Below are positions 24,880 to 37,691 of a stretch of DNA of 64,000 nucleotides, piece by piece. The notes under the pieces were generated by a model. It saw only the letters and a list, made by a program, of their open reading frames with translations. It was not told the DNA's origin and searched no databases. The DNA is from Acanthochlamys bracteata (lineage: Eukaryota > Streptophyta > Magnoliopsida > Pandanales > Velloziaceae). A program made the translations under genes and the position numbers. Every line of letters starts with the position of its first letter. Position 1 is the stretch's first letter. The stretch lies in contig CM034132.1 of NCBI GenBank assembly GCA_019914995.1, positions 1,614,501-1,678,500 on the forward strand, in the 5' to 3' direction.

Positions 24880-27560
24880 CTATGGCAACTTCAATGATTT
24901 TGAGCAAGCTGAGCGAATGAACAAGTAAACGAATGAAAATATGAATGAGATCTGTATCTTATTCCATAAGAAATCCAAGAAAGTAGAGAGAGAAGGGGGT
25001 TCACTTAAATTTTGCCAAAGAAACAGTCTCATGGCATGCATTATTCTTTACATAGTATAGTAGAAGGACAGATGAGAGAATCAATTTCCTTTTGGCGAGG
25101 TGGAGAAGGCATCACATTCATTCATGGAATGGCATGGTGTGGGATGGCATGCCACGGGAAGCAAGTTCTCCTGCTGAAGTTATTTGCAGTTGTGACGCAC
25201 AGCAACCTAGCTAGAGTACAAAAGCTTGAGGTTCAATGAAGTCCCTGATTAAACCCTTCAGGTTCACCAGGGAGCCTCTGCATACCAGTGCAGTGAAAGG
25301 CCAGGCAGTTTATCTTCCTTTTTCCAAGGACAATCTACATTTTTGGACCTCTTCCTCTGAGCACCACACGTGCCTTCTTCAATGCTTCTCACCCTCCCCT
25401 CCTTCCTGTTTCATTAGGGTTCTTAATCACAGAAGTGTCAGGTTCTAAATAAATACTAGCCTTAATCAATGTCTGTTTCATTCCTTGAGTTGTTTTTTGA
25501 TCCATAATGCAAATTCAATTTGGTTTTATATGTGTCATTTGTTTCTTAATCTAGAGACTCCTTATTAATTTCCTTCGCTCTACTGAATCTTTGGTTTAAG
25601 TTGAATTTGTTAAAAAGGCGACAAAGTTGGAAGTGGTTCTGAGTTCCAGGATTGGCATTGATTTCAAATTTTATTTACATTTTCTTTTTAAATTTTTGTT
25701 TTTCAAAAAAGTTTAACTTTTTTAAGTTTTAAAATATAAATAATTATACATCATAAATTTATTATATTTTTTATAAAAATTATTTTTAAAATATAAAAAA
25801 ATGATTTTTTTTATCAAAACTTTTTTCGAAAGTGACTCCTAGAAATTACTTAAAAAGTAAAGCTTTTGAATAGTAAATAAATTTCTAATTTTATAAAACA
25901 TTTGTCATTTCTAAATTAAAAAATAAATTATATATATAATAATTTTAACCATAAAATTTATACATAGTTTTTAATTTTTAAATATAAAAAAAAGGAATAA
26001 AAACAATACCAAACATTCTTAGACAGTTTGTTGCAATATTGGCCGACCCACGTAAATGTTGATTCCAAAATTTTTTTGAGTCGCACGGATCACGGATTCA
26101 TCGGGCTAATCATCCAACTGGTCTGCCAAACCATTCAACTAAAAGCTTTCAATGAGACAGCACCAACCATACAACCAACAGCTCCCAAATATAAAAGTTC
26201 ACATTATACCAATAGATAGAATTAATCTTAACCTAACAATCTCAGAGATCTCAATAGATAAGCTGGCCATACAGAGATCTTTGAATCAATAATTAACATG
26301 AGCTACCCTTACAGGATTCTGATTACTGCTACTCACCAACTCTAGGGCTCTGTTTTCTAACAGCAACTGTCAAACAGTTTGCTTCTTCAATGCATTTCTC
26401 CGCAAACACTCGCTCAGTCGCAGTTCTTCTTTTAATAACCTGCAGCTGCAAATTATAGTATTAATAAAATACAGGTTATTAAGAATATAGAAAATTGAAT
26501 AGCTTGATAAACATGAAATAATTCATATAGAATGTTGAATGGTCATCTTCCTGTTCCTCAAACATTGTTCGCCTGCAAAATACACACATAAATATGAAAT
26601 CAAAGAGCATGTACTGCTGCAAGCTGTAGAGGAGAAAATCTTTCTTTGATTAAAACTTTCTATAATTTATTGTGTATTTGTGTTTCTTGAAGTTGATCGC
26701 TAGTAAGTTGATGATGTTAATGATTCACAATCTTTCGTATATTACAGATTTACTTGCTATACATTTATCTCATTGAGTTGGAAATTTTATCTCAATTAGT
26801 AATATAAGATGATTAGATTGCTCTGTTACTCTTAAGTTCATGTCTTATAATTTGCTGAATTCAAATGAACCTTCACCGTTACCACTTATGTCTTCTTACA
26901 AGAAACAAGCCGAGGGCTACTGTTAAACTGTGGGTGGCAACAAGTAGGGCCTAGCTAATTTACAAAAACTTGCGTCAGTAATCTCCCCATTAGATTTGCT
27001 GACATCACAGTGATACTCTTCACTCTATCTGCAGACACAATTACTTGCACTGTAGCAACTGTGCAGCAGAGAGAAATGAATAAACAATTCAAATGGCCGA
27101 CACAAAAGAAATAACAAAAGAAAAAAATCGTTCTTTGCTGTGGGAAAGATGGTGGTGCTTAGAGGCGAATTAATGGCCGTCTCAGAGCACAGCAACAGAG
27201 ATTCCAGATATTTTGGTTTGTAATTAAATTGATCACTGCAGAGTAAAGCAAAGCAAAGCAGATAGGGATGCTGAAGTAGCCCGTGATAAATGGCAGGTCC
27301 CTCTAAAACCTGTACGGAAGCTTTTAGTCCTCCTCCTTCACTTTGTGTTGTTTGTTATCTCAGACAAAGTTAACTCTGTTGTGTTTTTATCTCCTCTCTA
27401 AACCAGTCATGTTATTTCCTTCATTCTACTCTTTTCACTTAGATGCATGATGGACCACGCAGCGTACTACAACACCTGCCAAAGTGTTTTTTCTGATCTT
27501 TTGCACTATATGCTACTGTTTGAGTGTTTCCCTTCTTCTTGGCTTCCTCTCTCTTTTGTT
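24880..27560. other. Intergenic region upstream of the ATH1-like gene
   Basis: No complete gene is seen. An AT-rich patch at 25650-25850 looks like a worn family-1 repeat. On the minus strand, 26447-26334 reads as an exon-like block (VIKRRTATERVFAEKCIEEA and on to a stop) after a plausible acceptor, but nothing upstream joins it convincingly. The last few hundred bases probably hold the ATH1-like promoter. Confidence 0.35.
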
Positions 27561-30168
27561 TTTGCTCTCCTTAAAGCATAGAAAATCATCCATGTTCAGA
27601 CCTGTGGGGCTCTGATCTTGTGAAGGATGAGGTGAAATGGTGAAGGGTAAGGTAGGTCTGTTCATTTATTAAGTTGATTTGTTTCTGTTTATATGATAAA
27701 AGTTTAATTTAAATCTTTGAATTTGTTATTTGTTAGAAAGGTTACTTATTTTTTATGTGTAGTCTTTTTGGTAGCCTTGTGATGTAATATATTAGTAAAC
27801 TAGTGAAGGGAATGATTGGTTGAATTGATGTGTGTTTATATAGAATATTTTTCCCTCTTGGTTTTAGAGTGGAAGACTTTTATATGAATAACCAAATTGG
27901 TATGTCTTGGATTTGAGAGGAGAATTATATTCTTTTGTTTGTTTTTCACCTGTTGATCAATGATAGGAGATAAAAACCATGACTTGTTTTGTTGTTCATG
28001 CTTTGATGAGAGCTCCATGCCTAGTCTCTTGGGTAATGTACAATGTACTGGCAGGGGAAATAAAGTAAAGCCCCATCTCAGTGATCAATCAAATACAGAT
28101 CCCACTAAGTACACTACAGCCTTTTGGCATTGTATGTTTTAGAGTGGGGTGGAGTGCAAGATTCCTCCTTTATCCATGGGTCCCATTTGTTTTGGTTTCT
28201 TGCTATATGAAAACTCAATCCCTGATCACTGTGGTAGCCAAGGCCTACTGGTTTCATCTACCCCCTCTTATTACTATAGATGCTGCAAAAATAATTGCCT
28301 GATGAACCCTGTCCTCCCATTGTTTTCTTGTTTGTTCCGGGTTATGGCACAGATCACTCTTGCATGCATGGCTTCAATGAGGGGGAAAAAAACATTAGTT
28401 TCCATTTATGGATGCAGAACATGAACTTTCTGATCATCTAGGTAACTGGTGGCTGCAACTCTGAAATCCCTCTATTCAGGTCCTGAGTTCCATTCTTGCT
28501 TCTTGGTACAGGTTCTGAAAGGAAATTTTGTTCACCTCTTCCTCTATTAGCAGCTGTTTTGTGATCTGATTGCCTTTGCAAAGCGGAGCAAGGTAACTTA
28601 AGCAAGTTTAAATTAAGCTAGTTTCTTCTTTAAGCATCTCCTCTTCCAACATCAGACTTTCATTCTGTTTTAACATCTCTATATTCTTTTCGCACGACCT
28701 CTATTTGCAATTCTGGTATTGACTCTTGAAATTTATCTATGTTTTATGTTTAATATGGGGATCCTTTACCAGACATGCATTGTGAATGTGAAAACTCACA
28801 GCCCTAAGTTTTCTGGCAATGTTTGTATTAGTGCTTGTACCTTAAGAAGCATTATTATGTTTTTTATATTAAAAACTTTGGGTTTGATTGATCTGCATTT
28901 GGAATTAATATGTCATTCTTGACGAAGATGTGTTAGTGCCCTAGATTTCTAAAATTAATCCACAGACCTTTATATGGCACCTTGACGCAATATCTATACA
29001 TGCTTCCCGTCCACTCCATACTTTCTTTCTCGACTAACCAAGAAACAAGAGACATACTTTCTATAATTCTTTTGTAATGCTTTGTGCTAGTTGTTTACTT
29101 TTTTTAATGTAGACTTGCCGCCATCTGCTCATCTTATCCTGCATCTATGATTGCTAGCTGAAATAATAGCTCTTAAGTGCGTATTTCAAACGTTCAGTAA
29201 TTCTACTTTCTTCCGCCAGATTTTTGAGTTTCGAACGGTTCATATATTTTAATTATATAAAAAATTCAGAACTCTATTTTAATTTTAATTTTTTTATTTA
29301 TATATTTTCTAAATATAATTATATCTTTTAATTTTTAATAAATTTTTAAAAAATTATTGAAACACAAATATTAAACTCTATTTTTATTTTATTTTTAAAG
29401 AAATTTTATTTTTTACTTTTCATTCTCACGAAACTCAATTACGGTATTTGAAAGACTCATTAAGCTAATGGTTACCCTTATGTTTCACATTGTTCCAGTT
29501 CATTAGAAGTACTGATACACCTGAAAGGATATCTTATTCACCGTTTACTAGTGAGTTTGGAAAGGGATTCATTCTAAATTTTATTTCAAAAGTTTTTATA
29601 AATCTTTTATCATATTTATAAATTTTATTTAAATTTTGAAAATATAAAAAATTGTATGTCATAAAATTTTATTAATATTTATTTTTATTTATTTTTTTGA
29701 GGTAAAAAAGCTCATTTTTAAGAATATTTTGAATTAAAAAAAATATTTTATAAGCAATATAAAATATTAACAATATGTAGCTTTTCACTTTTTATTTTGA
29801 GATCAGCTGCTAACTTATTAGCAACCTTTCCATAGTTTACTATCATCAAACTGGTAGTTTTGCTGGTCACGCGTTGCAGAAGAAAATGCGGATTGCATTC
29901 CTATTTGAAAGAACAAAATAATGAGCTTCTGTATGTGCTCTGAAATGTGTGAGAAGTCTAACCCCGTAAGACGCGATGGAAATCTAATCCAATGAAACTG
30001 ATAGTTCCTCTTTCATTGCAGTGGCGCATCTTTTAGGAGTTAGAAGAGCAGAACAGATGCAGCATTCTTTCCGTTGATTCTGGTTGTGGCACTTTTTTTG
30101 CTGAGACATTGGAAGAGTTTAATTGAGGAAGCGTTTTGCTGCTAATAATTTTCATCCGACATAAATAA
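27561..30168 (+). promoter_or_regulatory. Probable long spliced 5' leader of the ATH1-like gene
   Basis: A plausible non-coding first exon lies near 27600-27650, with a donor at GGTAAG|GTAGGT (about 27652). An acceptor TTCATTGCAG lies at 30012-30021, followed by an untranslated stretch up to the ATG at 30169. This stretch has a six-codon upstream ORF at 30057-30077 (MQHSFR). A worn AT-rich repeat fills 29553-29770. Exon borders here are inferred from motifs only. Confidence 0.35.
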
Positions 30169-32475
30169 ATGGAGCATGATATATACAGTCAACTGACGCC
30201 ATCACCGGTCACGGACAATCGAATGGTCATTGAACCGGTTCCATCACAGATGCTTTCTAGTCCTTTGATGCACTTGGGCCTCTCCGACCGTGTTAGTCAA
30301 AAGCATATGGCAGCAAACGATCATTTTTCGTTACAAGGAAATGGTCTTAATTCCCCTTTTGCGCCAGAACATGGCAATCTGATCAATGCTAACATTGACA
30401 ACTACCGAAGTGTCACACAAGTTGCAGACCCTTCATATGGTGCTGCTATTGCTAGCAATGTTCCGGAGCAGTTCATGGGAACTTCTGTTGCTGCTGCTAC
30501 ACAAACAAACTTTCACTCTGCCTCTCATTGCCCACAACAAAATCTTACCGCAATTGCTGTCCCTTCCACTTCATCATTGGCTTTGGAAGATTTTGGAACT
30601 TCTATTTCCATGAATAGTTGCAATACTCTCGATTCATCACTTGCCTTCCCAGCAGATGGTAGCTGGAACTCTGATGATACGTATGGTCAGCAATCAGTTT
30701 CATGTAGAACACTGAGCACAGTTCGGCCTTCGTATCGTGTTCTAGGGAATTCTGACTCTGGATGGCTTTCAAATAAGTCCGCTTTGGATTTTACCAATCA
30801 GTATAGCCTTTATGTGCCAAACAACGAGTTATCCCTTAGCTTGGCATCCTATCAACCTTCTATGGTAAACATGCCGAATATCCCAGACCGTTGTTCAGAA
30901 GTTAGCTGCTCTGGAATAACTCAAGCTACATCCAAAGACAAAAGACAGCCAGCATCTAGTGAAGTACGAGCGTGCTCACGTGTTCCACTAGGAACTAGAT
31001 ATGAAGAAATGCATCCTAACACTCAGGAGCTTTTGATATACAGTGAATCTTCTAGGCCCTTTCATCTTTCTCACGTGATTGTAGGATCTAAGTATCTTTG
31101 TGTGGCACAAGAAATAATTTCTGAAGCAGCCAGTTATGCGTTGCAATATTCGAATATCGACAATCCTTATGGAGCGTTGGATGGGGAAGGAAAATTTTCT
31201 TTTGCCTCGAGTTGTTCAAGTGAAAGACGGATTTGTCCGATAATTTCTGAGGATTTTCCAATTTCACATGAAATCCAATCTCAGGGACTTATGGGTCAGT
31301 CACAAGCACATGAAAGAAACACGAAGAAAAATGAGATGGTAGCTCTACTGCAGATGGTATGTGAACCTTCTAAGAAACTTTATTGAAGATATGATGTTAC
31401 AGCATTTTTTATTCCAACTTGTTTTGCATTTTTTCTTTGACAATGATTTGCCTCCCTGGTTTTATACTAATGCATATGAGTTGTGAGTGGAAATTTACTT
31501 TAGTTTGATTCAGAATACCATCACTGATTCTTTTTTCTTCAAAATTTAGGTTGACCGTAGATACAACCAATGCATAGACCAGATTCACAATGTGATCTCT
31601 GCATTTCACAGCGCCACTCATTCTGGATTGCAGCCGAACGCACGATTTGCTCTGCAAACAATCTCAGCCATGTACAGAAGCTTCAGGGAGAGAATTAGCA
31701 GTCACATACTTATTGTCGGTCAGAAGTCCAGCAGTGAAAGCATGAGAGAGAAAGAGAAGAACTTTGAAACTTCATTTATTCAGAAACAATGGGCTATACA
31801 GCAGATGAGAAAGAACGAGCAGCAATCCTGGAGACCTCAAAGGGGTTTACCAGAAAAGTCTGTCTCGGTTTTACGGGCATGGATGTTTCAGAATTTCCTA
31901 CACCCGTGAGTTTCAGAGTTAAAACTCTCTAGTTTAACTTGTTGATTTTATTCTGCTAAGATTGCTCATTGATTTTCGGTGTATGCCTTGCATCAGATAT
32001 CCAAAAGACAATGAGAAGCAGTTGCTTGCTTTAAGAAGTGGATTAACTAGAAGCCAGGTAATTCAAATTTCTGAAATGACTTTGTTTGAGTTTAGCATAT
32101 TCCACTTTATGTCATTTCCATATTTGAGGAATGGCGATGTATGCATAACTCATTCATCATAGCACCAATATACATAAACTAGAAACTTAGGAGCTTCCCG
32201 GCAATGCTATTATGCTTAGAAAAAGGGGAAAAAAGTAAACCTTAGAAACTTTACCTTCCAACCAAGTTTATCGTTAAGAGTTTGATTTTGCAATCCAACT
32301 CTTACGGTCTTGTTATCAGGTGTCAAATTGGTTTATAAACGCAAGGGTTCGTTTGTGGAAACCCATGATTGAAGAAATGTATTCAGATCTTAATAAGAAA
32401 AATCAAAGTGAAGGAGCTTGTGTTAATCGCAAGAGGCCTGCAGATCAAGGAAATCAACGAATGCAGATGAATTGA
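30169..32475 (+). CDS. ATH1: ATH1-like BELL (BEL1-type TALE) homeodomain transcription factor, 586 aa, 4 coding exons
   Basis: Coding exons: 30169-31356, 31550-31905, 31997-32057, 32320-32475 (1761 nt). The SKY box ([18 protein letters not shown] at 307-309) and the BELL/POX domain ([20 protein letters not shown], about 387-450) are both present. The TALE homeodomain follows at about 495-556, with the diagnostic P515-Y516-P517 loop and recognition helix [10 protein letters not shown] (539-548). In Arabidopsis, ATH1 pairs with KNOX proteins such as STM in the nucleus and controls meristem maintenance, boundary growth, flowering time and gibberellin levels. The three-residue-loop sequence and [20 protein letters not shown] match ATH1 rather than other BELL members. 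The N-terminal 300 residues are Ser-rich and longer than in Arabidopsis ATH1 (473 aa). The start is the first ATG of the long frame. Confidence 0.94.
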
Positions 32476-34295
32476 AGTATTGCCGACTATGATGGCAGCA
32501 TCAACTGGTCTCTTCTTCTGGTATACTGGCCTGTATTTTCGAAGTTTTCATAATTTGTAAAGCTAAGGAAGCTGTCCTTCCACTGGTTTCTAGCAGAAAT
32601 ATGGACTTTAAATGTAACGCCCCTTCACAAAGTAAACGTATGCTTTGCTAGTGCTGAAGGGCGATCCAATTCTTACTTCAGGGAGAAGAGACCGCGTGTA
32701 TATTTGCAACCTTTGAAGTGTATTGAGTGTGCATGTGGTAACTCATCTTTGTTCTTCACCTATTTTCTCCAGCTATCAGTTACTTGAATTACTTATCTCA
32801 AGGCATAGGGGCAACCCATGATAAACTCCTCATTTTGAATGTTCTAAATTCAGTCTTCACTATATATTAGATATAACAATTTTTGAGTTCATAAAAAACT
32901 GCATAATTACCACGTTCGCAGTTAATGTTCATCAATTTGATTACTGAAAACACTGCATTAGCACGTTTGATTTATTTTTACCCACTAATTCAATTATTGA
33001 AAAGTACTATATTATTACGATTTGATTTGAATTCAAACGAAATTTTACTAAGTACCTCTTTTTTTATAAACAATAAAAAAATCAACACATCCAATGCTCA
33101 AGTATATGACAGGATCAAGCCTTCTCATGCAGGAGATGGATTATCTGATTTTTGAGGATGCATTATGTATTGAAAACAGAAATAACCAACCTTCCAAATA
33201 TACAAGTAAAAGATTATAGATCTAATTTCTGTATTGCCAAAAGGTGCTATTCTTGATACAAGCTGTTTTATATGATCATGAAACCTGACGACCGATGAAC
33301 TTGAGCTATCAGAAGCAACGTTAATCTGCTCTAATTTGTTGTTTGCTGAGAGAAAGCAGAAAGCAAAAACAGGATTCTGTCGCATATGCCCATTGATTTG
33401 CCCTGAATTATTGCTTCTATCAATTCATATAGTGGTCTGCTAGCTCAGTCTGATTGATAAAAAGACAAACTTCATTGGTCATTACAGCTAGAATTCCATC
33501 TTGTTGTCTCGTCACTAAGGTGCTTTCAACTCCGACAGCCTTCAGATTTTCAAACCTCTTTCAACAGTTCGAATTTCAAACCTCTATAGAATTTGGAGTA
33601 GTAGAAACCATTGGGATTGCACCTGATTGCTGCAGACGTTGAGCAGCAGCATCTGCATGTCATTAATAGAGAGTATTTTAAGTGATTATACTGCTAGTAT
33701 ATATAATCTACTACCAAAAACTTTGATTTGCATCCCAAACTCAGGATCATTAAGAAAATCAATTTAACTTTTAATCGTCTTTTGCAGATTCCAGCATGTT
33801 CAGAAGTTCTTGAGCTCCACCCAACTCAACTACTTGCATTTTCCTTTCATCAGCCGAAAAGATTATTATCGAACATGAACGCGACCTATATGTACAACTT
33901 AATCCACTTCATCTATTCCTTCAGAAAACTCTCGTATCTTTAGAAAATAAATCATCAATGCCCTTAACAATTTTGTGAAACTAAACAAGAAAAATAGTAA
34001 AAATGAAAGAATAAACTAGATTAAGAGCATAAAAAAGAGAGGAAAAAAGAACTCTACCACCAAGGGAAAAGAAAGCTCAACTACAACAGACCAAGGGAGG
34101 GGAAACAATTCTTCGGCTCTGGAATAGGAAGATCATGGTTCTAGTTACACCTCTTATGTCTATTTTCATTAGCAAAATGTGCTAAGAGTTATACAGACAA
34201 TTTTCAGGTATCAATGAGATGGTAAGTGTAAAGTTGTTTATGCATCTCATACATTTCCGTTAACTACACTTAGTTTTAGTAGGCTTGATCAGCTT
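32476..34295. other. 3' flank of the ATH1-like gene and intergenic DNA
   Basis: The first 200-300 bp are probably 3' UTR. Beyond that, only short uninformative frames are visible up to the tRNA gene. Confidence 0.4.
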
Positions 34296-34300
34296 GCGGG

Positions 34301-34343
<43 letters not shown>

Positions 34344-34368
34344 GCGTGTTCGATCCACGCTCACCGCA
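34296..34368 (+). tRNA. tRNA-Phe(GAA): tRNA-Phe (GAA)
   Basis: A 73-nt cloverleaf without an intron. Acceptor stem GCGGGGA/TCACCGC pairs except for G5 opposite A68; D arm GCTC..GAGC; anticodon GAA at 34329-34331; T arm GCGTG/CACGC with TTCGATC loop; discriminator A. The sequence agrees with the plant cytosolic tRNA-Phe as I remember it, including the odd G5/A68 pair. The internal A box (from 34303, TAGCTCAGTTGG) and the B box (around 34346-34356) are intact. A T5 run at 34386-34390 should stop RNA polymerase III. CCA is not encoded, as expected for a nuclear gene. Confidence 0.97.
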
Positions 34369-34385
34369 ATATGTTATGTCAAAAC

Positions 34386-34390
34386 TTTTT
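34386..34390 (+). terminator. Pol III terminator of tRNA-Phe
   Basis: Five T residues, 17 bp past the mature 3' end. Confidence 0.8.
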
Positions 34391-34469
34391 CTTTTCTTAA
34401 AACTTACACTAAAACTTACGAGTTTACGAACAACTATCTCAGCTCTCTTTGTTTCTCTCTCTATAAGAC

Positions 34470-34727
34470 TATTGAGGCTGCGTTTGGCAGTGCACGAACG
34501 AACGCAACTTTTTAATTTTTTTTTATTTTATATTTTTTAATATATATTTTATAAATTTTTAAAAAATTTATTTAAAAAATTAGATAGTGTAGAAAAATTT
34601 TACATAATGAGATCTTTGTATTGCATATTTTTTTAAATTAAAAAAATAGAACTTATTTTTTAAAAAAATAAAAATATTTTTATTTTAAAAAATTTTATTT
34701 TATAAGTAATTTTAAAAACAGCAAATA
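34470..34727 (+). mobile_element. MITE-like repeat, family 1, copy C
   Basis: Starts GGCTGCGTTTGGCAG. The body includes AAAATTTTACATAATGAGAT and TTGCATATTTTTTT, and the copy ends ATTTTATAAGTAATTTTAAA. It is one of the least worn copies. Confidence 0.65.
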
Positions 34728-35329
34728 CAATTGTATGCAGTGTGGGCTCAGCAAAGACACGGTCTCTTATATAATTCAAAATCCAACTCATGAACACAAA
34801 GCAAATAAAAGAAGTCCCCTCATAATAATTATAGTATTTCCTTTGCTTTCTTTTCTGAGAAGATGAAGAATCATGTGTGACATGTTTCCAAAGAGATCAG
34901 ATTGTGTTTATTTTATTTTATTTTTCTTTTGCACTCTTCAAGATTTGAAACCAAACTCAAGTGGTCCATCCTTTCAAAATCATGCTTCAAAATAAATACT
35001 TAATATATATATAGTCCATGAGTAGACAAAATATTATTGATAGCTATATGCATGTATATATACAGAATAGAAAGAATAAAAACAAAGTTTTTTGATTGAT
35101 TTCATCATCCATTACATCAAACAACACCAAACCCTAGCCACAATATCTTTTACATACGAACTTCTCAACCCATGCAACCCCACCACCTTCATTAAAAAAC
35201 CCTCCCACTTGCTCTCCTTCCCTTTCTTATCGATCACCGCCATCAAACACCAAAGAAAATCAAATTTCAACAAACAATTTAATCCCCAATAAACCAAAAA
35301 GAAAAAGTAACACGAACATCATCAGCTAG
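34728..35329. other. 3' flank of the PYL gene
   Basis: AT-rich, with no gene. The part next to 35330 probably contains the 3' UTR of the minus-strand receptor gene; its apparent ORFs are short and uninformative. Confidence 0.4.
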
Positions 35330-35950
35330 CTAGCTGTTTGCAGCGGCAGCAGCTGCGGCGATGGCAACGGCCGCAAGCTTCTGTAGATTAAGTCTAACAA
35401 CAGTGTCCGTAAACATCTTCGTATCTTCTTCTGTGTTACCTTCAGGTACATCAACAATATAAGACTCAAGAACAACACAGTAAGGCAAATCATTTTCTCC
35501 ATTAGATACAATCTCTGTAACGGACGTAACCGAACGGTAGTTATGCAACCTGTGTTCTCCACCCAGCACGCAGAAGCTTAGAATGTGTCGATCATCGTCT
35601 AGCAACTCTAACCTTTCCGTACTTGTTTCTGCCGGTAAGCCGGAAATGACAGTTACTTCACGGATACTACCAACAGTGTTACCGTCACCAGAAGTAAGTG
35701 TACAGCTCTTGATGAAGTGTTTGTACCTCTGCGGGTTTCCAAAAGCTCGAACGATCGGCCAAACGAATTTTAACGGAGCTGATATTCGCTGAGATATCAA
35801 AGACGTGCAGGTTCCAGATGATCGTATGAACGTGTGGTGCGATTGAATTAACGGCTCTAGTCTCTCGTACTCATCTTGATTTAAACCATGACGAGTCGGA
35901 GGCGGCGTCTGTCCGCTGCTGTTGCTACTCCTCTGCTGCTTCTTCTCCAT
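35330..35950 (-). CDS. PYL2: PYR/PYL/RCAR abscisic-acid receptor, PYL2-like, 206 aa, intronless
   Basis: The START/Bet v1-type ABA pocket is complete. K81 (in KHFIKSC) is the carboxylate-binding Lys, the gate loop is SGLPA (103-107), the latch loop is HRL (133-135), and E112, Y138 and N188 fall at other pocket positions. VVLESYIVDVPEGNTEEDTK and VVRLNLQKL are typical of the PYR1/PYL1-3 subfamily, which in Arabidopsis is dimeric without ABA. Bound receptor inhibits clade-A PP2C phosphatases and so frees SnRK2 kinases in cytosol and nucleus. The C-terminus is unusual: after LQKL comes an Ala-rich tail, with about a dozen Ala up to residue 204. Lack of introns is normal for this subfamily. The ATG at 35950 is the only sensible start. 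Naming as PYL2 rather than PYL3 is by eye. Confidence 0.94.
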   Translation of the reverse strand: MEKKQQRSSNSSGQTPPPTRHGLNQDEYERLEPLIQSHHTFIRSSGTCTSLISQRISAPLKFVWPIVRAFGNPQRYKHFIKSCTLTSGDGNTVGSIREVTVISGLPAETSTERLELLDDDRHILSFCVLGGEHRLHNYRSVTSVTEIVSNGENDLPYCVVLESYIVDVPEGNTEEDTKMFTDTVVRLNLQKLAAVAIAAAAAAANS

Positions 35951-36110
35951 TGATGTGTCTTGATTAATTCCTTCGAAAAGAAGAAGAAGACGAAGGAGGA
36001 GACAAGTAAGCAGGGAAGAAGATGGAGAACAAATGAAAGAAAGAATAGAGAGAGTGAAAGTGAGTTAATAAATAATTTTGTAAAATTTGAGAGAGATAGA
36101 TTGACAGGAG

Positions 36111-36122
36111 TTATATATATTA
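36111..36122 (-). promoter_or_regulatory. TATA box of the PYL2-like gene
   Basis: ATATATATAA on the minus strand about 165 bp upstream of the ATG, which implies a leader of roughly 130 nt. Confidence 0.5.
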
Positions 36123-36284
36123 TTGTTATTTTTTTAAAACTAGTTGCTGATGAATGCCAACAGATGCACGTAATTTGAGGGATTAGGAGAAATTTCTCAC
36201 ATGAAAATTTGGTAAAAGTTTCTAAATTCAGCAGTGCTCGGTTTTATATAAACAGTACAGTAGAAGCGCCTCCAAGAATATTTT

Positions 36285-36520
36285 TTTTAGCGTTTAGTTT
36301 TAAGCTCCAATAAAATTTTTCAATTTTTTATTTCATTAGTTTATATTTTATAAATATATAAAAAATTTATTTAAAAAGTTAAAAAATATAAAAAAATTTA
36401 TATGAGATTTTTTTAATTATATATTTTTATTTTTTTAGAAATAAAAAAATAAAACTTATTTTTCAAAATAAATAAAAATATTATCTATTTTAAAAATTAT
36501 TTTATAAGCACTTCTAAACA
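36285..36520 (+). mobile_element. MITE-like repeat, family 1, copy D
   Basis: Start AGCGTTTAGTTTTAAGCTCC; end TTATTTTATAAGCACTTCTAA. It lies about 335 bp upstream of the PYL gene start, just past its core promoter. Confidence 0.6.
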
Positions 36521-37691
36521 TTCCCAATTTTTACATTTATGATTTGTGTTTTTCTCAATTAAAATTTTTGAATTAAAATTTATAAAAGAGAATTTACAAA
36601 AAAGTTATTTTAAAAAAACGTCTTACAAAACCGGTAGAGAAATGGAGATGCTAGCTAACGGTAAGGATGAAAAACGAATAGAAACGGTTTTGATTGGTTG
36701 AAATTGTCCCATTGCAACATTATTCATGTGATGAAACCCACTTTGAAATGGTTTAATGTTTCAAAGTAATGGATAGATTTAGGTAAAGAAGATAACAAAA
36801 AACCCATGACTTCTCCTTCCTTTACTTTCTTTTTATATTTTTCACTTACACATTCTTTCCATTTAATTGGCTGTATTATAATATTATAACTTAATAAACA
36901 AATAAATTTCAAAGATTCTTTTGATTATTAATTGTGTATTTTTATATATTTATAAGTAAAGGCTCTAATTTAACCACGTATGTAGCTAAACCCATATATA
37001 ATTAACTACTCTTCTAACTACTTTAACTCTACTAACTTTTTTCTGTTTTAGAGCAAGTAATCAACGATCATATTTTTAAAAACTTGAAAAAAAAAGGAAA
37101 ATGTTTGTTAGCACCCAGTTAAAGCCATGTTTAGTTTGACTAGATTTGATTTTTTTAGTTAAATATTATTTTTTTACTTATTTTTTGTGTATGATTTAAC
37201 TTTCAACTGATAAAATCGTAATTTTTATTTCTCAAATTTAATTTTTAAAACAAAATTAGTTTTAAGTTTTTGTTTATAAAAGACTAAGTAGAATAAATTA
37301 CTTTAAAATTTTTATTTATATACAGTTAATGCTATAACTGAAATAATGTTTAATAATTTATTTTTATAAAATTATTTATCAAAAATTATAGCAAAGCGAG
37401 CCCATCGCGTAAAGAATGTTAGTGGATATTTAGCAGTATTTACAGTATTATTTTATTTTAAATTTTATATATTTTTAAATAAATTTGTTATAGTATTTAA
37501 ATTAAGTTTTTTAATAATTATATATATAAATAAATCATGTCGTAAATTCTATATATTTAATTATTTATTTTAAGCAGTTTAAGATACGTCCTTAATTATA
37601 TGGTTGTCGTTGCATACAGAAAAGGCAAAGAAAGAAGAGAGTTTTATAATTGAGGGCCGTATATGAGAGATTGACTTTTTTAATTAATTGA

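Noticed and set aside
27960-28424. Short plus-strand frames upstream of the ATH1-like gene
   Set aside because: They show no domain or splice logic and probably lie in the leader intron.
34296-34368. Calling the tRNA a pseudogene because of the G5/A68 mismatch
   Set aside because: Plant tRNA-Phe carries this mismatch as I remember it, and all other stems, both promoter boxes and the T-run are intact.
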